Source: Streptomyces scopuliridis RB72 (GTDB lineage Bacteria > Actinomycetota > Actinomycetes > Streptomycetales > Streptomycetaceae). From it: a stretch of DNA of 64,000 nucleotides. Location of the stretch: NCBI RefSeq assembly GCF_000718095.1, contig NZ_JOEI01000031.1:1-64000 (forward strand). Direction: 5' to 3'. The position numbers were made by a program, and so were the translations under genes. Shown piece after piece: positions 18,982-28,555 of this stretch; position 1 is the stretch's first letter; every line of letters begins with the position of its first letter. Under the pieces are notes generated by a model. The model was given only the letters and a program-made list of their open reading frames with translations, searched no databases and was not told where the DNA came from.

Positions 18982-20287
18982 GCCGCACGCCCCCCATGCC
19001 TCGCACGCCCCCCAGGCCTCACACGACTTCATCGGCATCGGGCTCGGGCCCTTCAACCTCGGTCTCGCCTGTCTGACCGAGCCGATAGCCGAACTCGACG
19101 GTGTCTTCCTGGAGTCGAAACCGGACTTCGAGTGGCACTCGGGGATGTTCCTCGAAGGGGCCCACCTCCAGACGCCGTTCCTCTCCGACCTCGTCACCCT
19201 GGCGGATCCGACCTCGCCGTACTCCTTCCTCAACTACCTCAAGGAATCCGGCCGGCTGTACTCGTTCTACATCCGCGAGAACTTCTATCCGCTGCGGACG
19301 GAGTACAACGACTACTGCCGCTGGGCCGCCGCGAAGCTCACCAGCGTGCGCTTCAACCGGACGGTGACCTCGGTCGCCTACGACGACGGGAGCGGGCTGT
19401 ACGTGGTCAGGGCCGGGGATGAGACGTACCGGGCCCGCCACCTCGTCCTCGGCACAGGCACCCCGCCGTACGTTCCCGAATCCTGCCGGGGGCTCGGCGG
19501 CGACTTCCTGCACAACTCCCGCTATGTGCAGGGAAAGGCCGCGCTCCAGGCCAAGGAGTCCATCACGCTCATCGGCAGCGGGCAGAGCGCGGCGGAGATC
19601 TACTACGACCTGCTCTCCGACATCGATGTCCATGGCTACCAGCTCAACTGGATCACGCGGTCGCCGCGCTTCTTCCCGCTCGAATACACCAAGCTCACGC
19701 TGGAGATGACCTCCCCGGAGTACATCGACTACTTCCACGCGCTGCCCGAGGCCACCCGCTACCGGCTGGAGGCGGGCCAGAAGGGCCTGTTCAAGGGCAT
19801 CGACTCGGATCTGATCAACGAGATCTTCGATCTGCTCTACCGGAAGAACCTGAAAGGCCCGGTGCCCACGAGGCTGCTGGCCAACACCGCCCTCACCTCG
19901 GCCGCCTTCGCCAAGGGCACCTACACGCTGGGGCTGCGGCAGGAGGAGCAGGAGCGGGACTTCTCTCTCGCGACCCAGGGCCTGGTCCTGGCCACCGGCT
20001 ACACGTACGTCACGCCCGACTTCCTGGAGCCGGTGGACGACCGGATCCGCCGGGACGGCCACGGCCGCTTCGATGTCGCCCGCAACTACAGCATCGACAT
20101 CACCGGGCGCGGGATCTTCCTCCAGAACGCGGGCGTGCACACGCACAGCATCACCTCGCCCGACCTGGGCATGGGCCCGTACCGCAACGCGTACATCATC
20201 GGCGAGCTGCTCGGGCGCGCGTACTACCCGGTCGAGAAGGCCATCGCGTTCCAGGAGTTCTCGGCCCCGGAAGGCACTGTCGTATGA
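18965..20287 (+). CDS. desB: Cadaverine N-monooxygenase (lysine N6-hydroxylase family)
   Basis: 440-aa FAD/NADPH N-hydroxylating monooxygenase that forms N-hydroxycadaverine. FAD motif [16 protein letters not shown] near residue 25, NADPH motif [15 protein letters not shown], and the C-terminal ATGY motif ([15 protein letters not shown]). The start is TTG 18965, preceded by GGGAGGAGAG; it lies inside desA, so translation is coupled. The N-terminal 20 residues are a His/Pro/Ala repeat ([14 protein letters not shown]). Stop overlaps desC by 4 nt. Confidence 0.94.
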   Translation: MSAPREPHAPHASHAPQASHDFIGIGLGPFNLGLACLTEPIAELDGVFLESKPDFEWHSGMFLEGAHLQTPFLSDLVTLADPTSPYSFLNYLKESGRLYSFYIRENFYPLRTEYNDYCRWAAAKLTSVRFNRTVTSVAYDDGSGLYVVRAGDETYRARHLVLGTGTPPYVPESCRGLGGDFLHNSRYVQGKAALQAKESITLIGSGQSAAEIYYDLLSDIDVHGYQLNWITRSPRFFPLEYTKLTLEMTSPEYIDYFHALPEATRYRLEAGQKGLFKGIDSDLINEIFDLLYRKNLKGPVPTRLLANTALTSAAFAKGTYTLGLRQEEQERDFSLATQGLVLATGYTYVTPDFLEPVDDRIRRDGHGRFDVARNYSIDITGRGIFLQNAGVHTHSITSPDLGMGPYRNAYIIGELLGRAYYPVEKAIAFQEFSAPEGTVV

Positions 20288-20880
20288 GCGAGCGGACCAC
20301 GGACATCGTGTACGTACGCACCGACGAGCGGCTCGGCCGGTTCGAGGTGCGGCCCGTCGACCCGTTCACCGACGCCGAGCTGCTGCACGGCTGGGTCACC
20401 CACCCCAAAGCCGCCTACTGGCTGATGCAGGGCGCCTCGCTCCCGGATGTGGAGCGGGAGTACATGGCGATCGCGGCGGCCGGGAACCATGACGCCTTCA
20501 TCGGGCTGCACGAGGGGGGCCCGGCCTTTCTGACCGAGCGCTACAACCCGGCGGAGGTGGAGCTGAAGGGGCTGTACGACGCCGAGCCCGGCGACATCGG
20601 GATGCACTTCCTGGTCGCGCCGGTCGACGGAGCGCGGCAGCTGCACGGCTTCACCCGCGCCGTGCTCACGACCGTGATGGAGCTGCTCTTCGACGACCCC
20701 TCCGTACGGCGCGTGGTGGTCGAGCCCGATGTACGCAACACCGCCGTGCACGCCCTCAACGAGGCCGTCGGTTTCCGGATCGTGGAGAAGCTCGCGAAGC
20801 CGGAGAAGGACGCCTACCTCAGCATCTGCACGCGCGAGCTGTTCCGCGCGGCACAAGGAGCCAGTCATGAACGTCACTGA
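20284..20880 (+). CDS. desC: N-hydroxycadaverine acyl-CoA transferase (GNAT)
   Basis: 198-aa GNAT acyltransferase of the IucB/RhbD type that succinylates or acetylates N-hydroxycadaverine. Family features: [40 protein letters not shown] and [23 protein letters not shown] overlaps the desB stop, and the last 14 nt overlap desD. Confidence 0.93.
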   Translation: MSERTTDIVYVRTDERLGRFEVRPVDPFTDAELLHGWVTHPKAAYWLMQGASLPDVEREYMAIAAAGNHDAFIGLHEGGPAFLTERYNPAEVELKGLYDAEPGDIGMHFLVAPVDGARQLHGFTRAVLTTVMELLFDDPSVRRVVVEPDVRNTAVHALNEAVGFRIVEKLAKPEKDAYLSICTRELFRAAQGASHERH

Positions 20881-22645
20881 CAGCGTCGCGCATCTGACCC
20901 CCGCGCTCTGGGAGCGGGCGGGCCGGCTGCTGATCCGCAAAGGGCTGGCGGAGTTCTCCCACGAACGCCTCCTGATCCCCGAGGCGCTGGGCGAGGACCG
21001 CTACCGCGTCCGCTCCGACGACGGCGCGACGGAGTACCGCTTCACCGCGCGCCGCTTCGCGCTCGACCACTGGCAGATCCCCGCCGAGTCCCTCACCCGC
21101 CATCGCGGCGCCGCCGAACTGCCGCTGGACCCGCTGGAGTTCTTCATCGAGCTGCGCGAGACCCTGGGGCTCTCCGCCGCGATCCTGCCGGTCTATCTGG
21201 AGGAGATCTCCGCCACGCTCGCCGGCACGGCGTACAAACTCACCAAGAAGCCGGTCACCTCCGCCGAACTGGCCGGCGCCGGTTTCCAGGAGATCGAGAC
21301 GGGGATGACCGAGGGCCACCCCTGCTTCGTCGCCAACAACGGCCGGCTCGGCTTCGGGGTGGACGAGTACCGCGCGTACGCCCCCGAGACCGCCAGCCCC
21401 GTCCGGCTGATCTGGCTCGCGGCCCGCCGCGACCGCGCCACCTTCACGGCGGGCGCCGGGCTCGACTACCACTCGCTGATACGGCGGGAGCTGGCGCCGG
21501 AGACCCTGGAGCGGTTCGACGGCGTGCTGCGCGGCCAGGGGCTCGACCCCGGGGACTACTTCCTGATCCCGGTGCATCCCTGGCAGTGGTGGAACAAGCT
21601 GTCCGTCACCTTCGCCGCCGAGGTGGCGCGGCACCATCTGGTCTGTGTCGGCGAGGGCGACGACAGCTATCTGGCCCAGCAGTCGATCCGTACCTTCTTC
21701 AACACGAGCGATCCGGCCAGGCATTACGTCAAGACCGCGCTGTCGGTCCTCAACATGGGCTTCATGCGCGGGCTCTCCGCCGCGTACATGGAGGCCACGC
21801 CCGCCATCAACGACTGGCTGGCGCGGCTGATCGAGGGCGACGACACGCTGCGGGCCGCGCGGTTCTCGATCATCCGGGAGCGGGCCGCCATCGGCTACCA
21901 CCACCGCCAGTACGAGGCCGCCACCGCCAAGGGCTCGCCGTATCTGAAGATGCTGGCCGCGCTCTGGCGGGAGAGCCCGGTGCCCTCGCTGCGGGGCGGG
22001 GAACGGCTGGCCACCATGGCGTCGCTGCTGCACACCGACCGGGACGGCGCGTCCTTCGCGGGCGCGCTGATCGCCGAGTCGGGGCGCACGCCGGCCGACT
22101 GGCTGCGCCGCTATCTGGACGCGTATCTGGTGCCGGTGCTGCACTCCTTCTACGCGTACGACCTGGTGTTCATGCCGCACGGTGAGAACGTCATCCTGGT
22201 CGTCGAGGACGGCACCGTCCAGCGGGCGATCTTCAAGGACATCGCCGAGGAGATCGCGGTGATGGACCCGGACGCGGTGCTGCCGCCCGCCGTCGAGCGG
22301 ATCCGCGCGGAGGTGCCGGAGGACATGAAGGCGCTGTCGGTCTTCACCGATGTCTTCGACTGCTTCTTCCGCTTCCTGAACGCGTCGCTCGTCTCCGACG
22401 GGGTGCTGGACGAGGAGACGTTCTGGCGGACCGTTGCCGAGTGCGTCCGGGGCTACCAGGAGTCCGTACCCCAACTCGCCGACAAATTCCGCCAGTACGA
22501 CCTGTTCACCGGCGAGTTCGCGCTGTCCTGCCTCAACCGGCTCCAGCTGCGCGACAACGAGCAGATGGTCGACCTCCAGGATCCGGCGGGCGCGCTCCAG
22601 CTCGTCGGGACGCTGACGAATCCGCTCGCGCGGTTCGCGTCGTAG
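20867..22645 (+). CDS. desD: Desferrioxamine synthetase (IucA/IucC NIS synthetase)
   Basis: 592-aa NRPS-independent siderophore synthetase that oligomerises and macrocyclises hydroxamate units using ATP. Typical segments: TEGHPCFVANNGRLGFG, IPVHPWQWWNKL, KTALSVLNMGFMRGLSA, and VFMPHGENVILVVEDG followed by a FhuF-like C-terminal region. ATG 20867 is preceded by AAGGAG; longer upstream frames are read-through from inside desC. Last gene of desABCD, ending in a strong hairpin. Confidence 0.95.
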   Translation: MNVTDSVAHLTPALWERAGRLLIRKGLAEFSHERLLIPEALGEDRYRVRSDDGATEYRFTARRFALDHWQIPAESLTRHRGAAELPLDPLEFFIELRETLGLSAAILPVYLEEISATLAGTAYKLTKKPVTSAELAGAGFQEIETGMTEGHPCFVANNGRLGFGVDEYRAYAPETASPVRLIWLAARRDRATFTAGAGLDYHSLIRRELAPETLERFDGVLRGQGLDPGDYFLIPVHPWQWWNKLSVTFAAEVARHHLVCVGEGDDSYLAQQSIRTFFNTSDPARHYVKTALSVLNMGFMRGLSAAYMEATPAINDWLARLIEGDDTLRAARFSIIRERAAIGYHHRQYEAATAKGSPYLKMLAALWRESPVPSLRGGERLATMASLLHTDRDGASFAGALIAESGRTPADWLRRYLDAYLVPVLHSFYAYDLVFMPHGENVILVVEDGTVQRAIFKDIAEEIAVMDPDAVLPPAVERIRAEVPEDMKALSVFTDVFDCFFRFLNASLVSDGVLDEETFWRTVAECVRGYQESVPQLADKFRQYDLFTGEFALSCLNRLQLRDNEQMVDLQDPAGALQLVGTLTNPLARFAS

Positions 22646-22659
22646 CGGCCCGGGTACGG

Positions 22660-22696
22660 GCGGGCGCCGGGGGCTGGCAGAGCCCCCGGCGCCCGC
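22660..22696. terminator. Perfect 16-bp hairpin after desD
   Basis: Arms 22660-22675 and 22681-22696 pair without mismatch around GGCAG, followed by TCCTTTCC. It lies between the convergent desD and hexosaminidase genes and probably terminates both. Confidence 0.85.
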
Positions 22697-22717
22697 TCCT
22701 TTCCGGCTTTTCCGGCC

Positions 22718-24406
22718 CTATTGGCCGGCCGGCCAGTTCACCAGCGGCGAGCGGTAGTAGTCGATCCCGAGCGCCGCCATGCGCGGCCCCTGCGCCGCCA
22801 GCCGGGCCTTGTACGTGTTCCAGTCGTGCGTGGCGGCCGGCGACCAGCCCAGTTCGGCGATGCCGGGCAGCCGCGGGAAGGCCATGGACTCCAGCTGGTC
22901 GCTCGTCGCGAGGGTCTCGGTCCACAGCGGCGCCTCGACACCGAGCACCGCGTCCTCGGGCACGCCCGCGCCGGCGAGATAGGTGGCCGGGTTCCAGTCG
23001 TACGAGCGGTCCACCTCCGTGTAGCCGGCCCAGGACTGGCCCAGCACGGTGGTCCTGTCGTACTTCATGTCCAGGTACACCCGGTCCGCCGGGGAGAGGA
23101 TCAGCCGGGTGCCCTTCTTGGCCGCCGCCGCGACCTGCGCGCGCTCGGCGGCGCTCGTGGCGTCGTACCCCCAGTACTGGGCGACGGCCCCCTCCACCGG
23201 CGTGGCGCCGGTCAGCTGATGCCAGCCGACGACGGTCTTCCCGTACTTCTGGACAACCGCCTGCGTCCGCTCCATGAAGGTCACATAGTCGGCGTGGCTG
23301 GTGGAGTGGGCCTCGTCGCCGCCGATGTGGAGATACTTCCCGGGCGTGAGGGCGGCCAGTTCGCGGATCACGTCGTCCACGAAGTCGTACGTCACCTCCT
23401 TGGGCGCGCACAGCGAGCTGAAGCCGACCGCCGTGCCGGTGTAGAGCGGGGGCGCGACGCCGTCGCAGTTCAGCTCGGCGTACGAGGCGAGGGCGGCGTT
23501 GGTGTGGCCCGGCATGTCGATCTCCGGGATGACCTCCAGGTGACGGGAGGCCGCGTAGCTCACCAGCTCCCGGTACTGGGCCTTGGTGTAGTAGCCGCCG
23601 GGGCCGCCGCCGACCTGGGTGGAGCCGCCGTACGTGGCCAGGCGCGGCCAGGAGTCGATGGCGATCCGCCAGCCCTGGTCGTCGGAGAGATGCAGATGCA
23701 GTTTGTTGATCTTGTAGAGCGCCAACTGATCGATATAGAGCCTGACCTGATCGACCGTCAGGAAGTGCCGTGAGACATCGAGCATCGCGCCCCGGTAGGC
23801 GTAGCGCGGGGTGTCGGTGACGGTGCCGCCCGCGACCGTCCAGGGGCCGCGCTGGGGGGTCCGCTTCTCCACGGAGGCGGGCAGCAGCTGCCGCAGGGTC
23901 TGGACGCCGTGGAAGAGCCCGGCGGGCTCCTGGGCGGTGATGGTGACACCGCCGCGGCCGGACTCCAGGCGGTAGCCCTCCTCGCCCAGCGCCCTGTCCC
24001 TTTCCTGTCCCCTTTCGCGGTCCCGGTCGCCGGAGCCGACGAGCCGCAGCCGGATGCCGCCCTCTCCGCGGCGGTCGGTGACGGGCAGTGCGTAACCGGT
24101 CGAGGGCCGCAGGAGCCCGGCCAGATACGAGCCGATCCGGCGGGCCTCGCGAGCGTCCTCGTACGACCGGCCCTCGACCTGGATCCGGCTGCGCGCGGTG
24201 AGGGTGTACGCCGCCCCGCCCGCCCTGACCTGGGCGGGAGCGGGCACGATCTGATCGAGCGGGCGCGCGGCGGGCTCATGGGCGGGACCCGGAGCGCCAC
24301 GCTCCGGCACGGCTCCGACGCTGGACATTCCGATGCCGGAGATACCGGCCGCCACGACGAGCAGCAGCGAACCGAACAGACGGGGGAACGTGCTGTGCTG
24401 TCTCAC
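22718..24406 (-). CDS. Secreted beta-N-acetylhexosaminidase (GH20)
   Basis: 562-aa exported GH20 enzyme releasing GlcNAc from chitin-derived oligosaccharides. The N-terminus MRQHSTFPRLFGSLLLVVAA is a signal peptide; a GH20b alpha/beta domain (YTLTARSRIQVEG onward) precedes the catalytic barrel with HLSDDQGWRIAIDSWP, EIDMPGHTNAALASY and the catalytic pair in HIGGDEAHS. GTG 24406 with GAAGGGA upstream is chosen; the frame extends further but without a ribosome site. A DasR-like element lies about 85-100 nt upstream. Together with glmS downstream on the other strand this is an amino-sugar block. Confidence 0.92.
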   Translation of the reverse strand: MRQHSTFPRLFGSLLLVVAAGISGIGMSSVGAVPERGAPGPAHEPAARPLDQIVPAPAQVRAGGAAYTLTARSRIQVEGRSYEDAREARRIGSYLAGLLRPSTGYALPVTDRRGEGGIRLRLVGSGDRDRERGQERDRALGEEGYRLESGRGGVTITAQEPAGLFHGVQTLRQLLPASVEKRTPQRGPWTVAGGTVTDTPRYAYRGAMLDVSRHFLTVDQVRLYIDQLALYKINKLHLHLSDDQGWRIAIDSWPRLATYGGSTQVGGGPGGYYTKAQYRELVSYAASRHLEVIPEIDMPGHTNAALASYAELNCDGVAPPLYTGTAVGFSSLCAPKEVTYDFVDDVIRELAALTPGKYLHIGGDEAHSTSHADYVTFMERTQAVVQKYGKTVVGWHQLTGATPVEGAVAQYWGYDATSAAERAQVAAAAKKGTRLILSPADRVYLDMKYDRTTVLGQSWAGYTEVDRSYDWNPATYLAGAGVPEDAVLGVEAPLWTETLATSDQLESMAFPRLPGIAELGWSPAATHDWNTYKARLAAQGPRMAALGIDYYRSPLVNWPAGQ

Positions 24407-24489
24407 AAGATTGTCCCTTCGACGGTGCGACCGGGTACTCACCTGCGGTGCCGAGCACCACCATGGGACCCGCCCGTCCCACCGGCGGT

Positions 24490-24505
24490 CAAGGTGTAGA
24501 CCAAT
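24490..24505 (-). promoter_or_regulatory. Candidate DasR-responsive element (dre)
   Basis: Read on the minus strand, ATTGGTCTACACCTTG matches the dre consensus ACTGGTCTAGACCAGT (with T allowed at position 2) at 12 of 16 positions, including the TGGTCTA and ACC cores. It lies 84-99 nt upstream of the hexosaminidase start. DasR is the GlcNAc-6-P-responsive repressor of chitinolytic genes in Streptomyces, so the site fits the gene. Confidence 0.7.
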
Positions 24506-24663
24506 TTCCGCCCGCCTGAAGGACCGCGCGGGGGTCGCCGAGCTCACCGCCGCCCCCACTCCGAGCCTCTGCCTTCCCTCTTTCGGCCCTCGTTTTCAGC
24601 GAATCCTGCCCGATTCCGGGCAGATTTCTTGCAAAGCCCCTCGGTCACCCGCAATATCAACAA

Positions 24664-24939
24664 GTGCTCGAACGCCGCCCGTCGTACGACGACCTCATCG
24701 ACCATCTGGTCCGCAGCACCGCGCTCCAGCGCGGTGAGGCCGCCCGTGTGGTGCTCGACGTGCTGGCGTACTTCGACGAGACGACCGAGGAGTTCGTCCG
24801 CCGCCGCCACCGGGAGATGCAGTCCGGTGGGTCCACGAACGCGGAGATCTTCGAGCGGATCGCGGCCGAGCTGCCGCACCGCGCGGTGGCGCCCCCGGCG
24901 CTCTCGCTGCGGCAGCTGCGCCGCATCGTCTACGGCTGA
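24664..24939 (+). CDS. Small conserved protein upstream of glmS
   Basis: 91-aa acidic, mostly helical protein. It opens with LERRPSYDDLIDHLVRS and contains EEFVRRRHREMQSGGSTNAE and LRQLRRIVYG at the C-terminus. The GTG start at 24664 is the only in-frame start candidate, since no ATG or GTG lies upstream within 60 nt, but it lacks a recognisable ribosome site. It resembles a family of short Streptomyces proteins of unknown function placed before glmS. Gap to glmS is 64 nt. Confidence 0.7.
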   Translation: MLERRPSYDDLIDHLVRSTALQRGEAARVVLDVLAYFDETTEEFVRRRHREMQSGGSTNAEIFERIAAELPHRAVAPPALSLRQLRRIVYG

Positions 24940-25003
24940 CCGTGCTGATCGTGCGGAGCACCCGTAACTCAGGACACCGTGATTCAGGAGGGACAGAGAC
25001 TGT

Positions 25004-26833
25004 ATGTGCGGAATCGTCGGATACATCGGAAAGCGTGATGTGGCACCGCTGCTGCTGGAGGGCTTGCAGCGGCTGGAGTACCGGGGGTACGACTCGGCCG
25101 GGCTGGTCATCACCGGCAAGCCCGCCGCGGGCAAGCCGGCCGCGCTGAAGATGGTCAAGGCCAAGGGCCGGGTCCGCGAGCTGGAGGCCCGCGTACCCAA
25201 GCGCTTCTCCGGCACCACCGGGATCGCGCACACCCGCTGGGCCACCCATGGCGCCCCGAGCGACGAGAACGCGCACCCGCACATGGACCCGGAGGGCAAG
25301 GTCGCCCTCGTCCACAACGGCATCATCGACAACGCCTCGGAGCTTCGGGTCAAGCTGGAGGCCGACGGTGTGGTGTTCCGGTCGGAGACCGACACCGAGG
25401 TGGTCACCCATCTCATCGCCCGCTCCCAGGCCGCGACCCTGGAGGAGAAGGTCCGCCAGGCGCTCCAGCTGATCGAGGGCACGTACGGCATCGCCGTCCT
25501 GCACGCCGATTTCGCGGACCGTATCGTCGTCGCCCGCAATGGCTCGCCGGTCGTCCTGGGCATCGGCGAGAAGGAGATGTTCGTCGCCTCCGACGTGGCC
25601 GCGCTGGTCTCGCACACCCGCCAGGTCGTGACGCTGGACGACGGCGAGATGGCCACCCTCAAGGCCGACGACTTCCGTACGTACACCACCGAGGGCTCGC
25701 GCACCTCGGCGACGCCGACCACCGTGGAGTGGGAGGCCGAGTCGTACGACATGGGCGGCCACGACACCTATATGCACAAGGAGATCTCGGAGCAGGTCGA
25801 CTCCGTGGACCGGGTGCTGCGCGGCCGGATCGACGACCGGTTCTCCACCGTGCATCTGGGCGGCCTCAACCTGGACGCGCGGGAGGCGCGCGGGGTGCGC
25901 CGGATCAAGATCCTCGGCTGTGGCACCTCGTACCACGCCGGGCTGATCGGCGCGCAGCTGATCGAGGAGCTGGCCCGGATCCCGGCGGACGCCGAGCCCG
26001 CCTCCGAGTTCCGCTACCGCAATCCGGTCGTGGACCCCGACACCCTGTATGTCGCGGTGTCCCAGTCGGGCGAGACGTACGACGTGCTTGCCGCGGTGCA
26101 GGAGCTGAAGCGCAAGGGCGCGCGCGTACTGGGCGTGGTGAATGTCGTCGGCTCGGCGATCGCCCGGGAGACCGACGGCGGCGTGTACGTGCACGCGGGG
26201 CCGGAGGTCTGTGTCGTCTCCACCAAGTGCTTCACCAACACCGTGGTCTCGTTCGCCCTGCTCGCGCTGCATCTGGGCCGGATCCGTGATCTGTCGGTCG
26301 CGGACGGCAAGCGGATCATCGACGGGCTGCGCAGGCTGCCCGCCCAGATCGCCGAGATCCTGGCGACGGAGGACGACATCGCCAAGCTGGCGGCGCAGTA
26401 CGCGCAGGTCAGCTCCATGATGTTCATCGGCAGGGTGCGGGGCTATCCGGTGGCGCTGGAGGCATCGCTGAAGCTGAAGGAGATCTCCTACATCCACGCC
26501 GAGGCGTATCCGGCCTCGGAGCTGAAGCACGGCCCGCTCGCCCTGATCGAGCCGGCGCTGCCGACGGTCGCGATCGTCCCCGACGACGATCTGCTGGAGA
26601 AGAACCGGGCGGCGCTGGAGGAGATCAAGGCCCGCAGCGGCCCGATCCTGGCGGTGGCGCACCAGCCGCAGGAGAAGGCCGACCACACCATCGTCGTGCC
26701 GAAGAACGAGACGGAGCTGGACCCGATCCTGCTGGGCATCCCGCTCCAGCTGCTCGCCTACCACACGGCGCTGGCGCTGGGCCGGGACATCGACAAGCCC
26801 CGTAACCTCGCGAAGTCCGTGACGGTCGAGTAG
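25004..26833 (+). CDS. glmS: Glucosamine-fructose-6-phosphate aminotransferase (isomerizing)
   Basis: 609-aa enzyme making glucosamine-6-phosphate from fructose-6-phosphate and glutamine, the entry to peptidoglycan amino sugars. The N-terminal nucleophile Cys2 (MCGIVGYIG) is exposed after Met removal; the glutaminase domain includes RWATHGAPSDENAHPH and HNGIIDNASELR. Two SIS domains follow (GCGTSYHAGLIG, VSQSGETYDVLAAVQELKRK, and AYPASELKHGPLALIEP), and the protein ends in the conserved KPRNLAKSVTVE. ATG 25004 is preceded by CAGGAGGGACAG. Streptomyces often carry two glmS copies. A perfect hairpin terminator follows. Confidence 0.95.
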   Translation: MCGIVGYIGKRDVAPLLLEGLQRLEYRGYDSAGLVITGKPAAGKPAALKMVKAKGRVRELEARVPKRFSGTTGIAHTRWATHGAPSDENAHPHMDPEGKVALVHNGIIDNASELRVKLEADGVVFRSETDTEVVTHLIARSQAATLEEKVRQALQLIEGTYGIAVLHADFADRIVVARNGSPVVLGIGEKEMFVASDVAALVSHTRQVVTLDDGEMATLKADDFRTYTTEGSRTSATPTTVEWEAESYDMGGHDTYMHKEISEQVDSVDRVLRGRIDDRFSTVHLGGLNLDAREARGVRRIKILGCGTSYHAGLIGAQLIEELARIPADAEPASEFRYRNPVVDPDTLYVAVSQSGETYDVLAAVQELKRKGARVLGVVNVVGSAIARETDGGVYVHAGPEVCVVSTKCFTNTVVSFALLALHLGRIRDLSVADGKRIIDGLRRLPAQIAEILATEDDIAKLAAQYAQVSSMMFIGRVRGYPVALEASLKLKEISYIHAEAYPASELKHGPLALIEPALPTVAIVPDDDLLEKNRAALEEIKARSGPILAVAHQPQEKADHTIVVPKNETELDPILLGIPLQLLAYHTALALGRDIDKPRNLAKSVTVE

Positions 26834-26884
26834 CGGCTCGCCCCCACTCGCGTGGCCGGTACGACACGAGGCGCCGTACGGCGA

Positions 26885-26926
26885 GAGCGCCCCCAGCGCG
26901 TGCCACCCATCGCGCTGGGGGCGCTC
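26885..26926. terminator. Perfect 16-bp hairpin after glmS
   Basis: Arms 26885-26900 and 26911-26926 pair perfectly around a 10-nt loop (TGCCACCCAT). Located about 50 nt past the glmS stop; no T-run, as usual in Streptomyces. Confidence 0.85.
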
Positions 26927-26944
26927 CCCGAAGGGGCCGGCGCC

Positions 26945-26988
26945 AGGGCCTGTCCGGCGGATCTTCATGGATCAGCCGGACAGGCCCT
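26945..26988. repeat. Dispersed hairpin repeat, copy 1
   Basis: AGGGCCTGTCCGGC (26945-26958) and its exact complement GCCGGACAGGCCCT (26975-26988) flank a 16-nt loop with two GATC units. The left arm, loop and a few flanking bases recur nearly identically at 55873-55902. It follows the glmS terminator and may act as a second bidirectional terminator before the convergent acetate-transporter gene. Confidence 0.8.
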
Positions 26989-27015
26989 TGCCCTTGGCGC
27001 GGGCCCGCGGCTGCC

Positions 27016-27594
27016 TCAGCCGGTGGCCGTCACTCCTCGGCCGGCAGCACGACGGCGCGGCAGGGCGGTCGGCCACTTGGCGAGCGCGGCCGTCGCCGCG
27101 TACCAGGAGGCGAGGCCCGCCACGACGGCGAACCAGCCACCGACCTTGGTGAGGCCCGTACTGTCGGCGAACTGGCCCACGGCGAGCAGCAGCAGCCCGA
27201 CACAGAACAGTCCGTACGCGCTTTGTACCAGCGGCCCCGCGCCCGCGCCGCCGACGGCCAGGCTAAACGCCAGGAGCGCCCACAGGACGAGGAACAGCCC
27301 GGCGGCGTCCGCGGAGACCTGATGGCCGACTCCGGTCCCCCAGGTGAACCAGAACGCGCCGAGGCCCGCGAAGGCCGTACCGGTGAATGAGTCACCCGCC
27401 CGGAATTCGAGCAGTCCGGCGAGGAAGAGGGCGATGCCGCCGACATAGAGCGCGAGCGAGACGGCGGCGACCGCCGTCACTCCGTCGACGACGCCGGCGT
27501 GTCCGATTCCGAAGGCGAGCAGGGTGAGGCCCAGGGCGAGATGGCCCAGGACCCAGGTTGAAGTAGCGCTTCCCGCAGAGACGGCGTTGTCCAC
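27016..27594 (-). CDS. GPR1/FUN34/YaaH (SatP) family transporter
   Basis: 192-aa protein with six hydrophobic segments, matching the acetate uptake transporter family: LGHLALGLTLLAFGIGHAGV, a FTGTAFAGLGAFWFTWGTG segment, and a final YAATAALAKW. Members carry acetate/succinate in symport with protons. GTG start with GAAGGGAGCC upstream. A perfect CRP-type palindrome lies about 85-100 nt upstream, suggesting catabolite-type control. The Ala/Arg-rich cytoplasmic tail is short. Confidence 0.85.
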   Translation of the reverse strand: MDNAVSAGSATSTWVLGHLALGLTLLAFGIGHAGVVDGVTAVAAVSLALYVGGIALFLAGLLEFRAGDSFTGTAFAGLGAFWFTWGTGVGHQVSADAAGLFLVLWALLAFSLAVGGAGAGPLVQSAYGLFCVGLLLLAVGQFADSTGLTKVGGWFAVVAGLASWYAATAALAKWPTALPRRRAAGRGVTATG

Positions 27595-27676
27595 GGCGGG
27601 CTCCCTTCACGATGTGCGTGGTGCTGTGTCCCAGCGGCCGATATGTACCCTTCACAAGCACGCAATCCACCTCTAC

Positions 27677-27694
27677 CTGTGAGTAGATTCACAG
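27677..27694. promoter_or_regulatory. Perfect CRP/FNR-type palindrome
   Basis: CTGTGA-GTAGAT-TCACAG: 6-bp arms around 6 nt, an exact match to the TGTGA-N6-TCACA consensus bound by CRP (GlxR in corynebacteria). It is 83-100 nt upstream of the acetate-transporter-family gene. Confidence 0.75.
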
Positions 27695-27839
27695 TGCGGG
27701 CAAGGGAGTTGACACCCCGTCAGCGCGGAGTTGACACCAAAGCGGCTGATGCACAAGGAGGGTCGCGCGCAGGAGGAATTTGCGAGTGGAGACGGTAGCG
27801 CCGAGACAGCGGCGCTACTTCTCGAACACGGCCTGGGAG

Positions 27840-28361
27840 TTACGGAATCACCACGACGGGCCGCTGCGCGCGCCGCGCCAGCCGCCCCGCCACCGAGCCG
27901 AAGATCCGCCCGACGATGCCGTGCGTGGATCCGACGACGATCGCGTCGGCGGAGTACTCCTGGCCGACCTCTTCGAGTTCATGGCAGATGTCGCCGCCGC
28001 GCTCGACCAGGATCCACGGCACCTCGGCGAGATAGTCCGCACAGGCCAGTTCGAGGCCGAGCACTTCCGTGCGGTGATCGGGCACATCCACGAAGACAGG
28101 GGGCTCACAGCCCGCCCAGACCGTGGTGGGCAGCCGGTTGGCGACATGGACGATGATCAGGCCCGAGCCCAGCCGTCTGGCCATGCCGATGGCATACGCG
28201 AGGGCCCGCTCACTCGACATCGAGCCGTCGAAGCCGACAACGACTCCGTGCCGGAAGGCGGGATCGCAGGAAGCGCGCGTCTGTTCCGCCGCTTGCAGGT
28301 CCGACAGTGGGTCGGCTACCTGCTCGCGGTCTGCGGGTTCTGGGATTTCGTGACCGGCCAT
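27840..28361 (-). CDS. Universal stress protein (UspA family)
   Basis: 173-aa single-domain USP: VVVGFDGSMSSERALAYAI at the start of the domain, LIIVHVANRLPT, and the ATP-binding type loop VVGSTHGIVGRIFGSVAGRL leading into RRAQRPVVVIP. ATG 28361 (MAGHEIPEPADRE) is chosen because the in-frame upstream region lacks a ribosome site and homology. An approximately 40-residue hydrophilic N-terminus precedes the domain. No partner gene; it is convergent with nothing close. Confidence 0.82.
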   Translation of the reverse strand: MAGHEIPEPADREQVADPLSDLQAAEQTRASCDPAFRHGVVVGFDGSMSSERALAYAIGMARRLGSGLIIVHVANRLPTTVWAGCEPPVFVDVPDHRTEVLGLELACADYLAEVPWILVERGGDICHELEEVGQEYSADAIVVGSTHGIVGRIFGSVAGRLARRAQRPVVVIP

Positions 28362-28555
28362 GGGTGTCTCGGCGAAGGAAGTCCTCTTGAGAAGGATCAA
28401 CAAGTGGCGTGACAGGGGGAGCTGTGTCCGGGAATCATCTTCCCAAGCCCATACCCCAAAGGGTACGGCGGCACTCCTCTCATGCCCAGAGCCCGGCGCC
28501 CCACACGCGGCGTTCCAGGGAGCATGCACGAGGGCGTCCCGGATGGCAATGCCGG

